Assembly: GCA_963727045.1 (NCBI GenBank)
Contig: CAVSES010000002.1
Location: 372,001 to 436,000 of the forward strand
From: Bog-1198 sp963727045
GTDB lineage: Bacteria; Pseudomonadota; Gammaproteobacteria; Steroidobacterales; Steroidobacteraceae
Reading direction: 5' to 3'
Length of the DNA: 64,000 nucleotides
The notes under the pieces were generated by a model that ran no database searches, was not told where the DNA came from, and saw only the letters and a program-made list of their open reading frames with translations. Shown here piece after piece: positions 34,505 to 44,088 of this stretch (position 1 is the stretch's first letter; every line of letters starts with the position of its first letter). Both the position numbers and the translations under genes were made by a program.

Positions 34505-37114
34505 ATGTGCCCCGTGAGCACGAACCCATCACCGAACGGCGAGCAGCACACCCCCATGATGCAGCAGTACCTGCGCATCAAGGCGCAGCATCCCGACGTA
34601 CTGCTGTTCTATCGCATGGGCGATTTTTACGAAATGTTCTACGACGACGCCCGCCGCGCTGCGCAGCTCCTGGACATCGCGCTCACCCAGCGCGGTGCGT
34701 CCGCCGGCGCGCCGATTCCCATGGCTGGTGTGCCCGTCGTCACGCTCGACGCCTACCTTGGCAAGCTGGTACGCAAGGGCGAATCGGTGGCGATCTGCGA
34801 GCAGCGAGGAGTCCCCGGCAAGATCAAGGGGCCGATGGAGCGCGAGGTGGTGCGGATCGTCACGCCGGGCACCATCACCGACGAGGCGCTGCTGGAGGAG
34901 CGGCGCGATACCTTGCTCGCCAGCGTCTTCGCAGCCGCGGGCCGCTTCGGACTCGCATGGCTCGACCTCGCGGCGGGCCGCTTCAGCGTCATGGAACTCT
35001 CGGGTGCTGCGGCGCTCGAGGCGGAGATCGAGCGGCTGCGTCCCGCCGAGTTGTTGGTGCCCGATGGCGCAGAATCCCTCTTCCCGGACCTCAGAGGCCG
35101 GCCCTTGAGACTGCGGGCGCCGTGGCATTTCGACGCCGAATCCGGGGCGCGGGCCCTCACCGAGCAATTCGGCACGCGCGACCTCGCGGGCTTCGGCTGC
35201 GCGGATAAGCCGCTCGCCATTGCAGCCGCCGGTGCATTGCTCGCGTACGTTCGCGAAACGCAAAAGTCGGCGTTGCCGCACCTCAAGTCGATCGCCACGG
35301 AAGAGCGCGACGCCGCACTCATCATGGATCCTGCGACGCGGCGCAATCTTGAACTCGACGAGAGCCTGGCCGGCAAGCCGGAGCTCACGCTGGCGGGCGT
35401 TTTCGATCGCACGGCGACCGCCATGGGCGGACGGATGCTGCGCCGCTGGCTGCACCGGCCGTTGCGGGACCGCGGCACGCTCCGCGCACGCTACCAGGCG
35501 GTGGCAACGCTGCTGGAGGGGGCGCTTCACGCGGCGGTCGAAGAGCCCTTGAAGGCCATTGGGGATCTGGAACGCATCATCGCGAGAATTGCACTGCGCT
35601 CGGCGCGGCCCAAGGACCTCGCGCAGCTGCGCATGGCGCTCGCCGTACTGCCCCGGCTGCGGGAGGCGCTCGGCGCGACATCGTCTCCCTTGCTGCAGCA
35701 GCTCATCGCCGGGGTCTTTGAGGAGAGCGGCAATCACGAGCGCGATCATGCCTTGTTGAGCAAGGCGCTCGTCGACTCGCCGCCGCATTACCTGCGCGAC
35801 GGCGGCGTGATCGCACCCGGTTACGACGCGGAACTCGACGAGCTGCGCCTGCTCGGCGGCAATACCGAGCAGTTCCTGCTCGATCTTGAACGGCGCGAGC
35901 GCGAGCGCAGCGGCCTCTCCAGCCTCAAACTGGGTTTCAACCGGATCCAGGGCTTCTACATCGAGGTGAACCGCAGCCAGGCCGGAAATGTTCCGCCCGA
36001 GTATCTTCGCCGCCAGACGGTAAAATCGGCCGAGCGGTTCATCACTCCCGAACTCAAGTCCTTCGAGGACAAGGTGCTCGGCGCACGGGACCGGGCGCTG
36101 GCGCGCGAGAAGGAATTGTACGAAGCGCTGCTCGATCACCTGACCACGCGCCTGCCGGCGCTGCAGGCGACCACGGCCGCCATTGCAGAGATCGACGTGC
36201 TCAACTGCTTCGCCGAACGCGCTGCGGCCCTCGATTGCTCGGCGCCGGAGCTGGTCGATGAACCGATGCTGTCGATCGACAGCGGGCGTCATCCGGTGGT
36301 CGAGCGTGCCGGTAGGGAGCCGTTCGTACCGAACGATCTGCGCTTCGACGACACGCGCCGAATGCTGATCATCACCGGCCCCAACATGGGCGGCAAGAGC
36401 ACCTACATGCGCCAGGCAGCCCTCATCGTCATTCTGGCGCACATCGGCTGCTACGTGCCCGCGCGCCGCGCCGTGCTCGGGCCCATGGATCGAATTTTCA
36501 CCCGCATCGGCGCCTCGGACGATCTGGCCGGCGGACGCTCCACTTTCATGCTCGAAATGACCGAGACGGCAAACATCCTCAATAATGCGACCGCAAAAAG
36601 CCTGGTGCTCATGGACGAAGTCGGCCGGGGCACCAGCACCTTCGATGGACTGTCGCTCGCCTGGGCCTGCGCCGCCCACATCGCCAACAAGATCCGGGCG
36701 TTCACCTTGTTCGCCACGCACTATTTCGAGCTGACCAGCCTCGCCGCCGAGGCCCCGGGCGTCGTCAACGTTCATGTCGAAGCGGTGGAACACGGCGACA
36801 TGCTGGTGTTCTTGCACAGCGTCAAGGAAGGACCCGCCAATCAAAGCTATGGGCTGCAGGTCGCGGCTCTCGCCGGCATCCCGAAATCAGTGACCGCGCA
36901 GGCCCGCCGCTACCTCGCCGAATTGGAACGCGAGCGCGACGCCCTGCGCACGTTCACGTCGCCCCAAGCCGAACTTCCGCTATTCGCGCCTGCCGGCACC
37001 GCGGCACCCGAGTCCGCGGCCCTCGAAGCGCTGCGTTCGGTCGACCCAAACACCTTGAGTCCCCGCGAAGCGCTCGATTTGCTGTTCAAGCTTCAGTCGC
37101 TGGATCGCGGTTGA
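34505..37114 (+). CDS. mutS: DNA mismatch repair protein MutS
   Basis: Recognises mismatches and small loops. It has 869 aa. The mismatch-binding wedge is LLFYRMGDFYEMFYDDA, with connector, lever and clamp domains in order. The ATPase shows Walker A ITGPNMGGKSTYMRQ, Walker B LVLMDEVGRGTSTFDG and ATHYFELT. The family motif usually read GVPYHA is GVPVVT here. The C-terminal MutL/dimer segment is present. The start may instead be GTG 34514, which gives an E. coli-like N-terminus. The 3' end overlaps the convergent hydrolase by 29 bp. Confidence 0.98.
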   Translation: MCPVSTNPSPNGEQHTPMMQQYLRIKAQHPDVLLFYRMGDFYEMFYDDARRAAQLLDIALTQRGASAGAPIPMAGVPVVTLDAYLGKLVRKGESVAICEQRGVPGKIKGPMEREVVRIVTPGTITDEALLEERRDTLLASVFAAAGRFGLAWLDLAAGRFSVMELSGAAALEAEIERLRPAELLVPDGAESLFPDLRGRPLRLRAPWHFDAESGARALTEQFGTRDLAGFGCADKPLAIAAAGALLAYVRETQKSALPHLKSIATEERDAALIMDPATRRNLELDESLAGKPELTLAGVFDRTATAMGGRMLRRWLHRPLRDRGTLRARYQAVATLLEGALHAAVEEPLKAIGDLERIIARIALRSARPKDLAQLRMALAVLPRLREALGATSSPLLQQLIAGVFEESGNHERDHALLSKALVDSPPHYLRDGGVIAPGYDAELDELRLLGGNTEQFLLDLERRERERSGLSSLKLGFNRIQGFYIEVNRSQAGNVPPEYLRRQTVKSAERFITPELKSFEDKVLGARDRALAREKELYEALLDHLTTRLPALQATTAAIAEIDVLNCFAERAAALDCSAPELVDEPMLSIDSGRHPVVERAGREPFVPNDLRFDDTRRMLIITGPNMGGKSTYMRQAALIVILAHIGCYVPARRAVLGPMDRIFTRIGASDDLAGGRSTFMLEMTETANILNNATAKSLVLMDEVGRGTSTFDGLSLAWACAAHIANKIRAFTLFATHYFELTSLAAEAPGVVNVHVEAVEHGDMLVFLHSVKEGPANQSYGLQVAALAGIPKSVTAQARRYLAELERERDALRTFTSPQAELPLFAPAGTAAPESAALEALRSVDPNTLSPREALDLLFKLQSLDRG

Positions 37115-37739
37115 AGCGGCCGGTGCGCAGGAACGCGGCCGCCTGTTTGGCCACCTCCGCTGAGAACAGCATGCCGGTGTGACTCACCCGCAGCACCACG
37201 CGGTCGGCCGCCCCGTCCAATTGCGTCTCTTCGAGCAGCACCGTGCCGTCGTTCGGTCCCTGAAGGCTCCCCACGAGCCGCCCAAGGCCGAACCCCAGGT
37301 CGCCGGCGATGACGCCCAGCTCCCGCGCACCGTTCCAGCGGCGCTCGCGCGGCGTCAGCAGTTCCTCGCCGACTCCCACCCCCATGATGTGCCTGCCGAA
37401 GGGCAGGCGCGCCAAATTCTGGGCCGTGAGGCTGCCCTGCAGCGGCGAGCCCATCAAAACGATTCGCCCCGGCGGCAACTGCGCCGCGGCGGCTTCGTCG
37501 AACAGCCGCAGGATGACGAGGCCGCCCAGGCTGTGGCCGACCAGGTGCAGGGTGTCCGCGCGGATCGCCGACAGATGAGCAGCCAGCGCCCGTGCATTGG
37601 TGGTGGCATCGGCCGCCACCGATGGATAGGAAAATGCCTGCGCATCGGCATCGAGGTCGTACGCCAGACGCCGTCGCAGCCACACAGATTCCGCGCCGCT
37701 CTGCCACAATCCGTGCACGTACACAACGACGATACTCAC
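37086..37739 (-). CDS. Alpha/beta hydrolase, PGAP1/lipase-like
   Basis: A 217-aa cytosolic alpha/beta hydrolase with oxyanion segment YVHGLWQSG and nucleophile elbow LVGHSLGGLV. A later Asp (GPNDGT) and His (RVSHTGML) complete a plausible Ser-Asp-His triad. The substrate is unknown. GTG 37739 overlaps the nudB stop (GTGA), indicating coupling. Confidence 0.83.
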   Translation of the reverse strand: MSIVVVYVHGLWQSGAESVWLRRRLAYDLDADAQAFSYPSVAADATTNARALAAHLSAIRADTLHLVGHSLGGLVILRLFDEAAAAQLPPGRIVLMGSPLQGSLTAQNLARLPFGRHIMGVGVGEELLTPRERRWNGARELGVIAGDLGFGLGRLVGSLQGPNDGTVLLEETQLDGAADRVVLRVSHTGMLFSAEVAKQAAAFLRTGRFNRDPATEA

Positions 37740-38182
37740 CGCATCAAACCGAAACTCAAGGACTCGATGACGGCGCGGTTGGTGCTCGAAGAAGCCATCG
37801 CGACCGCTTCGGCGCCCGAGACCCACTGAAAGCGCACATGCTCCGAGTCGCTCAACGTCACGGGCACGCGCTGCGCCAGCCTCAGGGAAAACGCATGCTC
37901 GAGATTGAGCGTGACGCCGGGCGCGTAAACCTTGCCGAACGCGGGAAGAATCTCGTACACCTGGGTCCATTGCAGATTGACGAGCATCCCCTGCCGGATG
38001 CCGGTTTCTTCGGCGACCTCGCGCCGCGCCGCGCTGTCGGCAAATTCGCCCCACTCGAGGCTTCCCGTCACCGACTGCCAGAAGCCGGGCGGCCGGCGCC
38101 GCTCGAGCAATAGAAATTCCCCGCCGTCGGTGTAGATCACGATCAAGACCGATTCCGGGCGTCGATACGGCGGGACGCTCAC
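37736..38182 (-). CDS. nudB: Dihydroneopterin triphosphate diphosphatase NudB
   Basis: A 148-aa Nudix enzyme that removes pyrophosphate from dihydroneopterin triphosphate in folate synthesis. The Nudix box is GSLEWGEFADSAARREVAEE then TGI, with every conserved position present. FWQSVTGSLE and the C-terminal FQWVSGAEAVAM fit NudB. It starts with GTG and lies 15 bp downstream of aspS, the standard aspS-nudB pair. Confidence 0.93.
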   Translation of the reverse strand: MSVPPYRRPESVLIVIYTDGGEFLLLERRRPPGFWQSVTGSLEWGEFADSAARREVAEETGIRQGMLVNLQWTQVYEILPAFGKVYAPGVTLNLEHAFSLRLAQRVPVTLSDSEHVRFQWVSGAEAVAMASSSTNRAVIESLSFGLMR

Positions 38183-38197
38183 TCGGGTGCCCGCGCG

Positions 38198-39982
38198 TCA
38201 GTCGATGTTCGTGATTTTCGGAGGGACGCGCACGCGGATGTGCAATTCCCGAAGCTGCGCCTCGCTGACCTCGGTCGGCGCATCCATCATAAGATCCGCC
38301 GCCGTCTGCGTCTTCGGGAACGCGATGACGTCCCGGATGCTGTCCGCGCCGGCCATCAACATCGCCAGCCGATCGAGGCCGAACGCGATGCCGCCGTGCG
38401 GAGGGGCTCCGAACTTGAGGGCGTCGAGCAGGAATCCGAACTTGAGGCGCGCCTCTTCGGGCGAGATGTCCAGCAGGTCGAACACCACCGACTGCAGCTC
38501 CTGCGAGTGGATGCGCACCGATCCGCCGCCGATTTCAGACCCGTTCAATACCATGTCATACGCTTTAGCAGTCGCCTCTCCCGGACTTGCGGCCAAAGCC
38601 GCGTAGTCCAGATTCGCCGGGCTCGTGAAGGGATGATGCATGGCCTGCCAGCGCTTCGCCTCTCCGTCCCATTCGAACATCGGAAAGTCCACGACCCACA
38701 ACGGCCGCCATCCCGCCGCTGCGAGCTTCAAGTCTTGGCCGACCTTGAGGCGCAGGGCGCCCAGGGCGTCGCTCACCACTTTGGCGGTGTCGGCGCCGAA
38801 GAAGATCAAGTCGCCGTCGCCCGCTTGAGTGCGCTCGAGAATTCCGCCGATGGCCGCGTCGCTCAGGAATTTCAATATGGGCGACTGCAATCCCTCGCGG
38901 CCCTTGGCGACTTCGTTGACCTTCACGTAGGCCAACCCCTTCGCTCCGTAGCGCGAGACGTAGGCCGTGTAGTCGTCGATTTCCTTGCGGGACAGCCGTC
39001 CGCCTTGCGGCACGCACAGCGCCGTCACGCGGCCATTGGGATCTGATGCCGGACCGGCGAACACCTTGAAGTCGCAGCCCTTGACGAGGTCGGCCACATC
39101 CTTCAGTTCGAGCGGCACCCGCAAATCCGGTTTGTCCGATCCGAAGCGGCGCATCGCCTCGGCATAGGTCATCCGCGGCATCGGGTTCGGCAGATCGACG
39201 GCCAGCACCTGCTTGAACAGATGCCGCACCAATCCTTCCATCTGCTCTTGAATCTGGCCCTGATCGAGAAAAGAGGTCTCGATGTCGAGTTGGGTGAATT
39301 CCGGCTGCCGATCGGCGCGCAGATCCTCGTCGCGAAAGCAGCGCACGATCTGATAGTAGCGGTCGAATCCCGAAATCATCAGCAATTGCTTGTAGATTTG
39401 CGGCGACTGGGGCAGCGCGAAGAACTTGCCGGCGTGGGTGCGGCTCGGCACCAGGTAATCCCGCGCGCCCTCGGGCGTCGCCTTCGAGAGCATCGGCGTT
39501 TCGATGTCGATGAAGCCCGCCTCGTCGAGGTAGTGGCGCATCGCGCGGGTGATCCGGTGGCGCAGCAGCAGCCGCTCGCGCATCTCCTCGCGGCGCAGAT
39601 CGAGGTAGCGGTAGCGCAGCCTCACCTCTTCGCTCACGTGCTCATCGAGCTGAAACGGCAGCGGCTCGCAGCGGTTGAGAATCTCGAGCTCCTGGCACAG
39701 CACCTCGACCTGCCCCGACTTCAAGTTGACGTTCGCGGTGCCCGGCGGCCGCACGCGCACCACGCCCGTGACTTTGAGCACGTATTCGTTGCGCACCCGC
39801 TCCGCCATCGCGAACACTGCGGCCTTGTCGGGGTCGAAAACGATCTGCAGCAGGCCTTCGCGGTCGCGCAAGTCGACGAAAATCACGCCGCCATGATCGC
39901 GGCGGCGGTGCGCCCAACCGGCGACGGTCACGGTCTGACCGGTCAGTGATTCGTTGACTTGCCCGCAATAATGAGTGCGCAT
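38198..39982 (-). CDS. aspS: Aspartyl-tRNA synthetase, probably non-discriminating
   Basis: Charges tRNA-Asp. The 594 aa comprise an N-terminal OB fold, class II motifs (YRYLDLRRE, FRDEDLRADRQPEFTQLDIE, the C-terminal GLDRLAMLM) and the bacterial GAD insertion. In HRRRDHGGVIF the His equals position 31 of P. aeruginosa AspRS, and the Gly in VRVRPPGT equals position 82. These mark the non-discriminating type that also charges tRNA-Asn for GatCAB, an inference from two residues. The MRTHYCGQ start at 39982 matches the family better than the ATG 12 bp upstream. Confidence 0.96.
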   Translation of the reverse strand: MRTHYCGQVNESLTGQTVTVAGWAHRRRDHGGVIFVDLRDREGLLQIVFDPDKAAVFAMAERVRNEYVLKVTGVVRVRPPGTANVNLKSGQVEVLCQELEILNRCEPLPFQLDEHVSEEVRLRYRYLDLRREEMRERLLLRHRITRAMRHYLDEAGFIDIETPMLSKATPEGARDYLVPSRTHAGKFFALPQSPQIYKQLLMISGFDRYYQIVRCFRDEDLRADRQPEFTQLDIETSFLDQGQIQEQMEGLVRHLFKQVLAVDLPNPMPRMTYAEAMRRFGSDKPDLRVPLELKDVADLVKGCDFKVFAGPASDPNGRVTALCVPQGGRLSRKEIDDYTAYVSRYGAKGLAYVKVNEVAKGREGLQSPILKFLSDAAIGGILERTQAGDGDLIFFGADTAKVVSDALGALRLKVGQDLKLAAAGWRPLWVVDFPMFEWDGEAKRWQAMHHPFTSPANLDYAALAASPGEATAKAYDMVLNGSEIGGGSVRIHSQELQSVVFDLLDISPEEARLKFGFLLDALKFGAPPHGGIAFGLDRLAMLMAGADSIRDVIAFPKTQTAADLMMDAPTEVSEAQLRELHIRVRVPPKITNID

Positions 39983-40066
39983 ACGCGAAAACAAACCCGC
40001 TGGAGGAAGCGCGCGATGCTAAGGCTTGAGGGCGGCCCGGGCAAGCCCAAAGGCACCGCCATCGAT

Positions 40067-40585
40067 CTAAACGCGGCGAGTCGCTTTGTGGACCGGTCTC
40101 TTGATCGGCCTTTTTGCTGCTGATTTGCCGTGCGAAACCACGCGCCCGCGCGAGGCTTTCTTGACGGCGTCGGGCTTCCTCGCAGGCTCGGCCGAGGCTT
40201 TTGCCGCCGGCTTGTCCGCGGCCTTATCCTTCGGTGCCGCCTCCTTGGACGCGGCGTCCTTGGCCGCCACGGTGTCCGCCTTGCCGTCCTTGCCGCTGCC
40301 ATCCGCTGCGGCGGCCGCGGCCGCCCCATCCTTGGCCCCGTCTTTGGGCGCATCCTTCGGCGCGTCCTCGGGCCGATCGGCCAGATTGCGCTTGTTGTCC
40401 TGGTCGCCCTTGAAGTCGGTTTCGTACCAGCCTCCGCCTTTGAGGCGAAACACCGGCGCCGACATCAGACGCCGCAGCTGCGATTTGCCGCAATGCGGGC
40501 ATTTCTTCAGCGGCGGATCCGAGATCTTCTGCATGGCCTCCAAGTCATGGCCGCAGCTCTTGCATTGATACTCGTAAAAAGGCAT
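40067..40585 (-). CDS. FmdB-family zinc-ribbon protein with Ala/Lys-rich tail
   Basis: A 172-aa protein. The N-terminal 45 residues are an FmdB zinc ribbon, MPFYEYQCKSCGHDLEAMQK then CPHCGKSQLRRLMSAP, with four Cys in two CxxC pairs. The following segment, FRLKGGGWYETDFKG, is family-typical. The last 95 or so residues are low complexity (Ala, Lys, Asp, Pro), longer than in most members, and end basic (RPIKRPVHKATRRV). The function of the family is unsettled. It lies upstream of aspS on the same strand, as in many gammaproteobacteria. Confidence 0.9.
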   Translation of the reverse strand: MPFYEYQCKSCGHDLEAMQKISDPPLKKCPHCGKSQLRRLMSAPVFRLKGGGWYETDFKGDQDNKRNLADRPEDAPKDAPKDGAKDGAAAAAAADGSGKDGKADTVAAKDAASKEAAPKDKAADKPAAKASAEPARKPDAVKKASRGRVVSHGKSAAKRPIKRPVHKATRRV

Positions 40586-40671
40586 GTCTTTCCCTATTCT
40601 TAAGTCCCTGTTCGCCGGACGCGCCGCAGTATAGCGAACCCAAAGCTCCGCGATCGCGGCATCCCAAGCCC

Positions 40672-43257
40672 CTAGTGCAGCCTTTCCTTCTCGAACACCA
40701 GCGCGTCCTTCCTGAGTTTGGCGATCACCCGGTCTCCCGCGATGAAATCGCCGCTCAGAATCTTCTGCGCCAGAGGATTCTCGATTTGCGATTGGATCGC
40801 ACGCTTCAAAGGCCGCGCGCCATACACCGTGTCGAATCCCGCCTCGCCGATCTTGTCGCGCGCATCATCGTCCAGGCGCAGGGTGATGTCGCGCTCCGCG
40901 AGCCGCGTCCGCAGCCGTCCCAACTGGATATCGACGATGGAACGAATCTGCTCTCTCCCCAGGGAATGAAACACCACGATCTCGTCCACCCGGTTGATGA
41001 ATTCCGGTCGGAAATGCTGGCTCACCACCTGCATGACGGCCTCCTTCATCTTCGCGTAGTTGGCCTCGCCCGAGAGCTCCTGAATGACGTGGCTCCCCAG
41101 ATTCGAGGTCATGATCACGACGCTGTTGCGAAAATCCACGGTACGGCCCTGGCCATCCGTGAGGCGCCCGTCGTCCAACACCTGCAGCAGCACGTTGAAC
41201 ACGTCCGGATGCGCCTTCTCGATTTCATCGAGCAGGATCACGCAGTACGGGCGCCGGCGCACCGCTTCGGTCAGGTAGCCGCCCTCTTCGTAGCCCACAT
41301 AGCCCGGCGGCGCGCCGATCAAGCGTGCGACCGAATGCTTCTCCATGAATTCGGACATGTCGATCCGCACCAGGGCCTCTTCGGTATCGAACATGAACTC
41401 GGCCAAGGCCTTGCACAGCTCGGTCTTGCCGACGCCGGTGGGCCCCAGGAACATGAAGGAGCCGCTCGGCCGATTCGGATCCGAGAGGCCCGCGCGCGTG
41501 CGGCGAATCGCATCCGCCACGGCCTTGACCGCCTCCTGCTGACCGACGACGCGCTTGCCCAATACCTCCTCCATGCGCAAGAGCTTGTCGCGTTCGCCTT
41601 CGAGCATGCGAGACACCGGGATGCCGGTCCACTTGGACACGATCTCCGCGATTTCCACCTCGGTCACCGAATTGCGCAGCAGCTGGTTGGGCTTCTGTTC
41701 CACTTCGAGCGCCTTGGCGAGTTTCTGCTCGAGCGCGGGAATGCGTCCGTACTGCAGCTCGGACATGCGCGCCAGATCCTGTGCGCGGCGGGCCGTATCC
41801 AGGTCCTGCCGGGCCCGCTCCAATTCCTCTTTGATGTGCGCGGCGCCCTGCACCGAGGCCTTTTCCGCCTTCCACACTTCCTCTAGATCCGAGTATTCCT
41901 TTTCCAGCGCTTTCAACGCGTCTTCCAAGGCGCTCAAGCGCTTGCGGGACGCCTCGTCGGCCTCCTTCTTGAGCGCCTCGCGTTCGATCTTCAACTGGAT
42001 GATGCGCCGATCGAGTTTGTCGAGCGCCTCGGGCTTCGAATCGATTTCCATGCGGATCAAGGATCCGGCCTCATCGATCAGGTCGATGGCCTTGTCCGGA
42101 AGCTGCCGGTCGGCGATGTAGCGATGCGACAGCGTCGCCGCGGCGACGATGGCCGGATCCGTGATTTCGACGCCGTGGTGCACTTCGTAGCGCTCCTTCA
42201 GGCCGCGCAGGATCGCGATGGTGTCCTCGACCGAGGGTTCGTCGACCAGCACCTTCTGAAATCGCCGCTCGAGCGCCGCATCCTTTTCGATGTATTTGCG
42301 GTATTCATCCAGGGTGGTCGCGCCGACGCAGTGCAGTTCGCCGCGCGCGAGCGCCGGCTTCAGCATGTTGCCCGCGTCCATGGCGCCCTCCGCCTTGCCG
42401 GCGCCCACCATGGTGTGTATTTCGTCGATGAACAGAATGACCTGGCCTTCCTGCTTGGCCAGATCGTTGAGCACGGCCTTGAGCCGTTCTTCGAATTCGC
42501 CGCGGAATTTCGCGCCTGCGATGAGCGCGCCCAGGTCGAGCGACAAAATGCGCTTGTTGCGCAGCCCCTCGGGCACCTCGCCGTTCACGATGCGCTGGGC
42601 CAGCCCCTCGACGATCGCCGTCTTGCCCACACCGGGCTCGCCGATGAGCACCGGGTTGTTCTTGGTGCGGCGGGCGAGCACCTGGATGGTGCGGCGAATC
42701 TCATCGTCGCGGCCGATCACCGGATCGAGCTTGCCCTGGGTGGCGCGTTCGGTCAGGTCGATGCTGTATTTTTCGAGCGCCTGCCGGTTCTCCTCCGCGC
42801 CCGCATCCTCCACTTTGGAGCCGCCGCGCACTTCTTCGATGGCCTTCTCCAGCGCCGCGCGGGTCGCTCCGTTTGCCTTGAGCACCCGTCCGAGCTCGCC
42901 GCGATCGTCGCAGGCCGCGAGCACGAACAACTCGCTGGAAATGAACTGATCGCCGCGCTGTTGGGCCAGCTTGTCGGTGACGTTCAAGAGCTTGTTCAGA
43001 TCATTGCTGATCATCACCTCACCGGCCGATCCCTCGACCGTCGCGACGCGATCGAGCGCCCCGGCCAGATCCGAGCGCAGTTTGGCGACCTGGGCGCCCG
43101 CCTTCTCCAGCAGCGGCCGCGCGGTGCCGCCCTGTTGGTCGAGCAGCGCCGCCATGAGATGCACGGGTTCGATGTACTGGTTGTCGCGGCCCACGGCGAG
43201 CGATTGGGCGTCCGCCAAGGCCGCCTGAAATTTGGTCGTCAGCTTGTCCATTCGCAT
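40672..43257 (-). CDS. clpB: ATP-dependent chaperone ClpB
   Basis: Hexameric disaggregase that works with DnaK. The 861 aa carry an N-terminal Clp repeat domain (LTTKFQAALADAQSLAVGRD), AAA-1 with Walker A GEPGVGKTAIVEG and Walker B VILFIDEIHTMVGAG, the long middle coiled coil specific to ClpB (about 400-530), and AAA-2 with GPTGVGKTELCKAL and VILLDEIEKAHPDV. Family length is 857-865. No ClpP-binding loop is expected or seen. Confidence 0.98.
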   Translation of the reverse strand: MRMDKLTTKFQAALADAQSLAVGRDNQYIEPVHLMAALLDQQGGTARPLLEKAGAQVAKLRSDLAGALDRVATVEGSAGEVMISNDLNKLLNVTDKLAQQRGDQFISSELFVLAACDDRGELGRVLKANGATRAALEKAIEEVRGGSKVEDAGAEENRQALEKYSIDLTERATQGKLDPVIGRDDEIRRTIQVLARRTKNNPVLIGEPGVGKTAIVEGLAQRIVNGEVPEGLRNKRILSLDLGALIAGAKFRGEFEERLKAVLNDLAKQEGQVILFIDEIHTMVGAGKAEGAMDAGNMLKPALARGELHCVGATTLDEYRKYIEKDAALERRFQKVLVDEPSVEDTIAILRGLKERYEVHHGVEITDPAIVAAATLSHRYIADRQLPDKAIDLIDEAGSLIRMEIDSKPEALDKLDRRIIQLKIEREALKKEADEASRKRLSALEDALKALEKEYSDLEEVWKAEKASVQGAAHIKEELERARQDLDTARRAQDLARMSELQYGRIPALEQKLAKALEVEQKPNQLLRNSVTEVEIAEIVSKWTGIPVSRMLEGERDKLLRMEEVLGKRVVGQQEAVKAVADAIRRTRAGLSDPNRPSGSFMFLGPTGVGKTELCKALAEFMFDTEEALVRIDMSEFMEKHSVARLIGAPPGYVGYEEGGYLTEAVRRRPYCVILLDEIEKAHPDVFNVLLQVLDDGRLTDGQGRTVDFRNSVVIMTSNLGSHVIQELSGEANYAKMKEAVMQVVSQHFRPEFINRVDEIVVFHSLGREQIRSIVDIQLGRLRTRLAERDITLRLDDDARDKIGEAGFDTVYGARPLKRAIQSQIENPLAQKILSGDFIAGDRVIAKLRKDALVFEKERLH

Positions 43258-43341
43258 AGAAATATCCCTGAGATTGCGCTCTGAATGCTCAGTAGGTGGG
43301 GGTGCGTGCGCGCCAATTCAACCGCCATTCGCGGCTTTCCC

Positions 43342-44088
43342 CTAACCGCTCGTGGGTTCCAACCAGATCAGTGTCGCCTGCCGCCCGGTCACCCCGTCGC
43401 GCCGATGCGAAAAATACCGGTTTTCATCGGCAAACGTGCATTCACCGCCGCCATAGATGCGGCCGACGCCCAAGGCTGCCAACCGCCGGCGGGCTAACCT
43501 GTCCAAGTCCGCCATGTAGCGTCCGCGCGCGTTGGGCGTAAATGCCCCCTCGGCGCCCGGATCATGCTCGAGCAGCGCCGTTCGAACCTCAGCTCCCACT
43601 TCGAAATGACGGGGTCCGATGGCTGGGCCCAGCCACGCCAGGAGCCTCGCCGGGGGCACCGGCAATGCAGCGATGGTGGCCTCGATGACGCCGCCGGCCA
43701 GCCCCCGCCAGCCGGCGTGGACCGCCGCGACCACGTCCCCGGAGTCCGCCGCCAGCAGAATGGGCAGACAGTCCGCGGTGAGAATCGCGCAGATCCGCCC
43801 CGGTCGTCGCGAGAAGGCTGCATCCGCGGACCTCGAAACGCCGTCGCCGTCGAGGTCGGCCACCCCCGCTCCATGCACCTGCGCGAGCCAAGTTGGCTCG
43901 GCCGGCAGCCCGGCCGCCACCGTCAAACGCCGGCGGTTCTCAACCACGAACTGCGGCAAATCGCCCACATGATCGCCCAGGTTGAGCGAGGCATAGGGCG
44001 CCGCGCTCGCCCCCCCGTGCCGGAACGTCGACAGAGCCCGCACCCCGACCGGCACCGGCCACTCGGGCACGAGCCAGGAGAGAGTCAC
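43342..44088 (-). CDS. pgeF: Peptidoglycan editing factor PgeF (YfiH, laccase-like)
   Basis: A 248-aa protein of the multicopper-polyphenol-oxidase-like family that keeps L-Ala to L-Ser errors out of peptidoglycan. Motifs are STFRHGGAS, the Zn/Cu ligand region QVHGAGV, TADCLPILLA, VAAVHAGWRGLAGGV and a C-terminal FSHRRDGVTGRQATLIWL. GTG 44088 overlaps the rluD stop (GTGA). The rluD-pgeF-clpB order is conserved widely. Confidence 0.95.
   Translation of the reverse strand: MTLSWLVPEWPVPVGVRALSTFRHGGASAAPYASLNLGDHVGDLPQFVVENRRRLTVAAGLPAEPTWLAQVHGAGVADLDGDGVSRSADAAFSRRPGRICAILTADCLPILLAADSGDVVAAVHAGWRGLAGGVIEATIAALPVPPARLLAWLGPAIGPRHFEVGAEVRTALLEHDPGAEGAFTPNARGRYMADLDRLARRRLAALGVGRIYGGGECTFADENRYFSHRRDGVTGRQATLIWLEPTSG

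Noticed and set aside
34529..36844. 771-codon open frame antisense to mutS
   Set aside because: High GC keeps antisense frames open. No domain is recognisable and mutS on the other strand is certain. The same applies to long antisense frames opposite the EAL gene (1264-3495), alaS (28712-30586), recA (31019-32230) and clpB (40675-41886).
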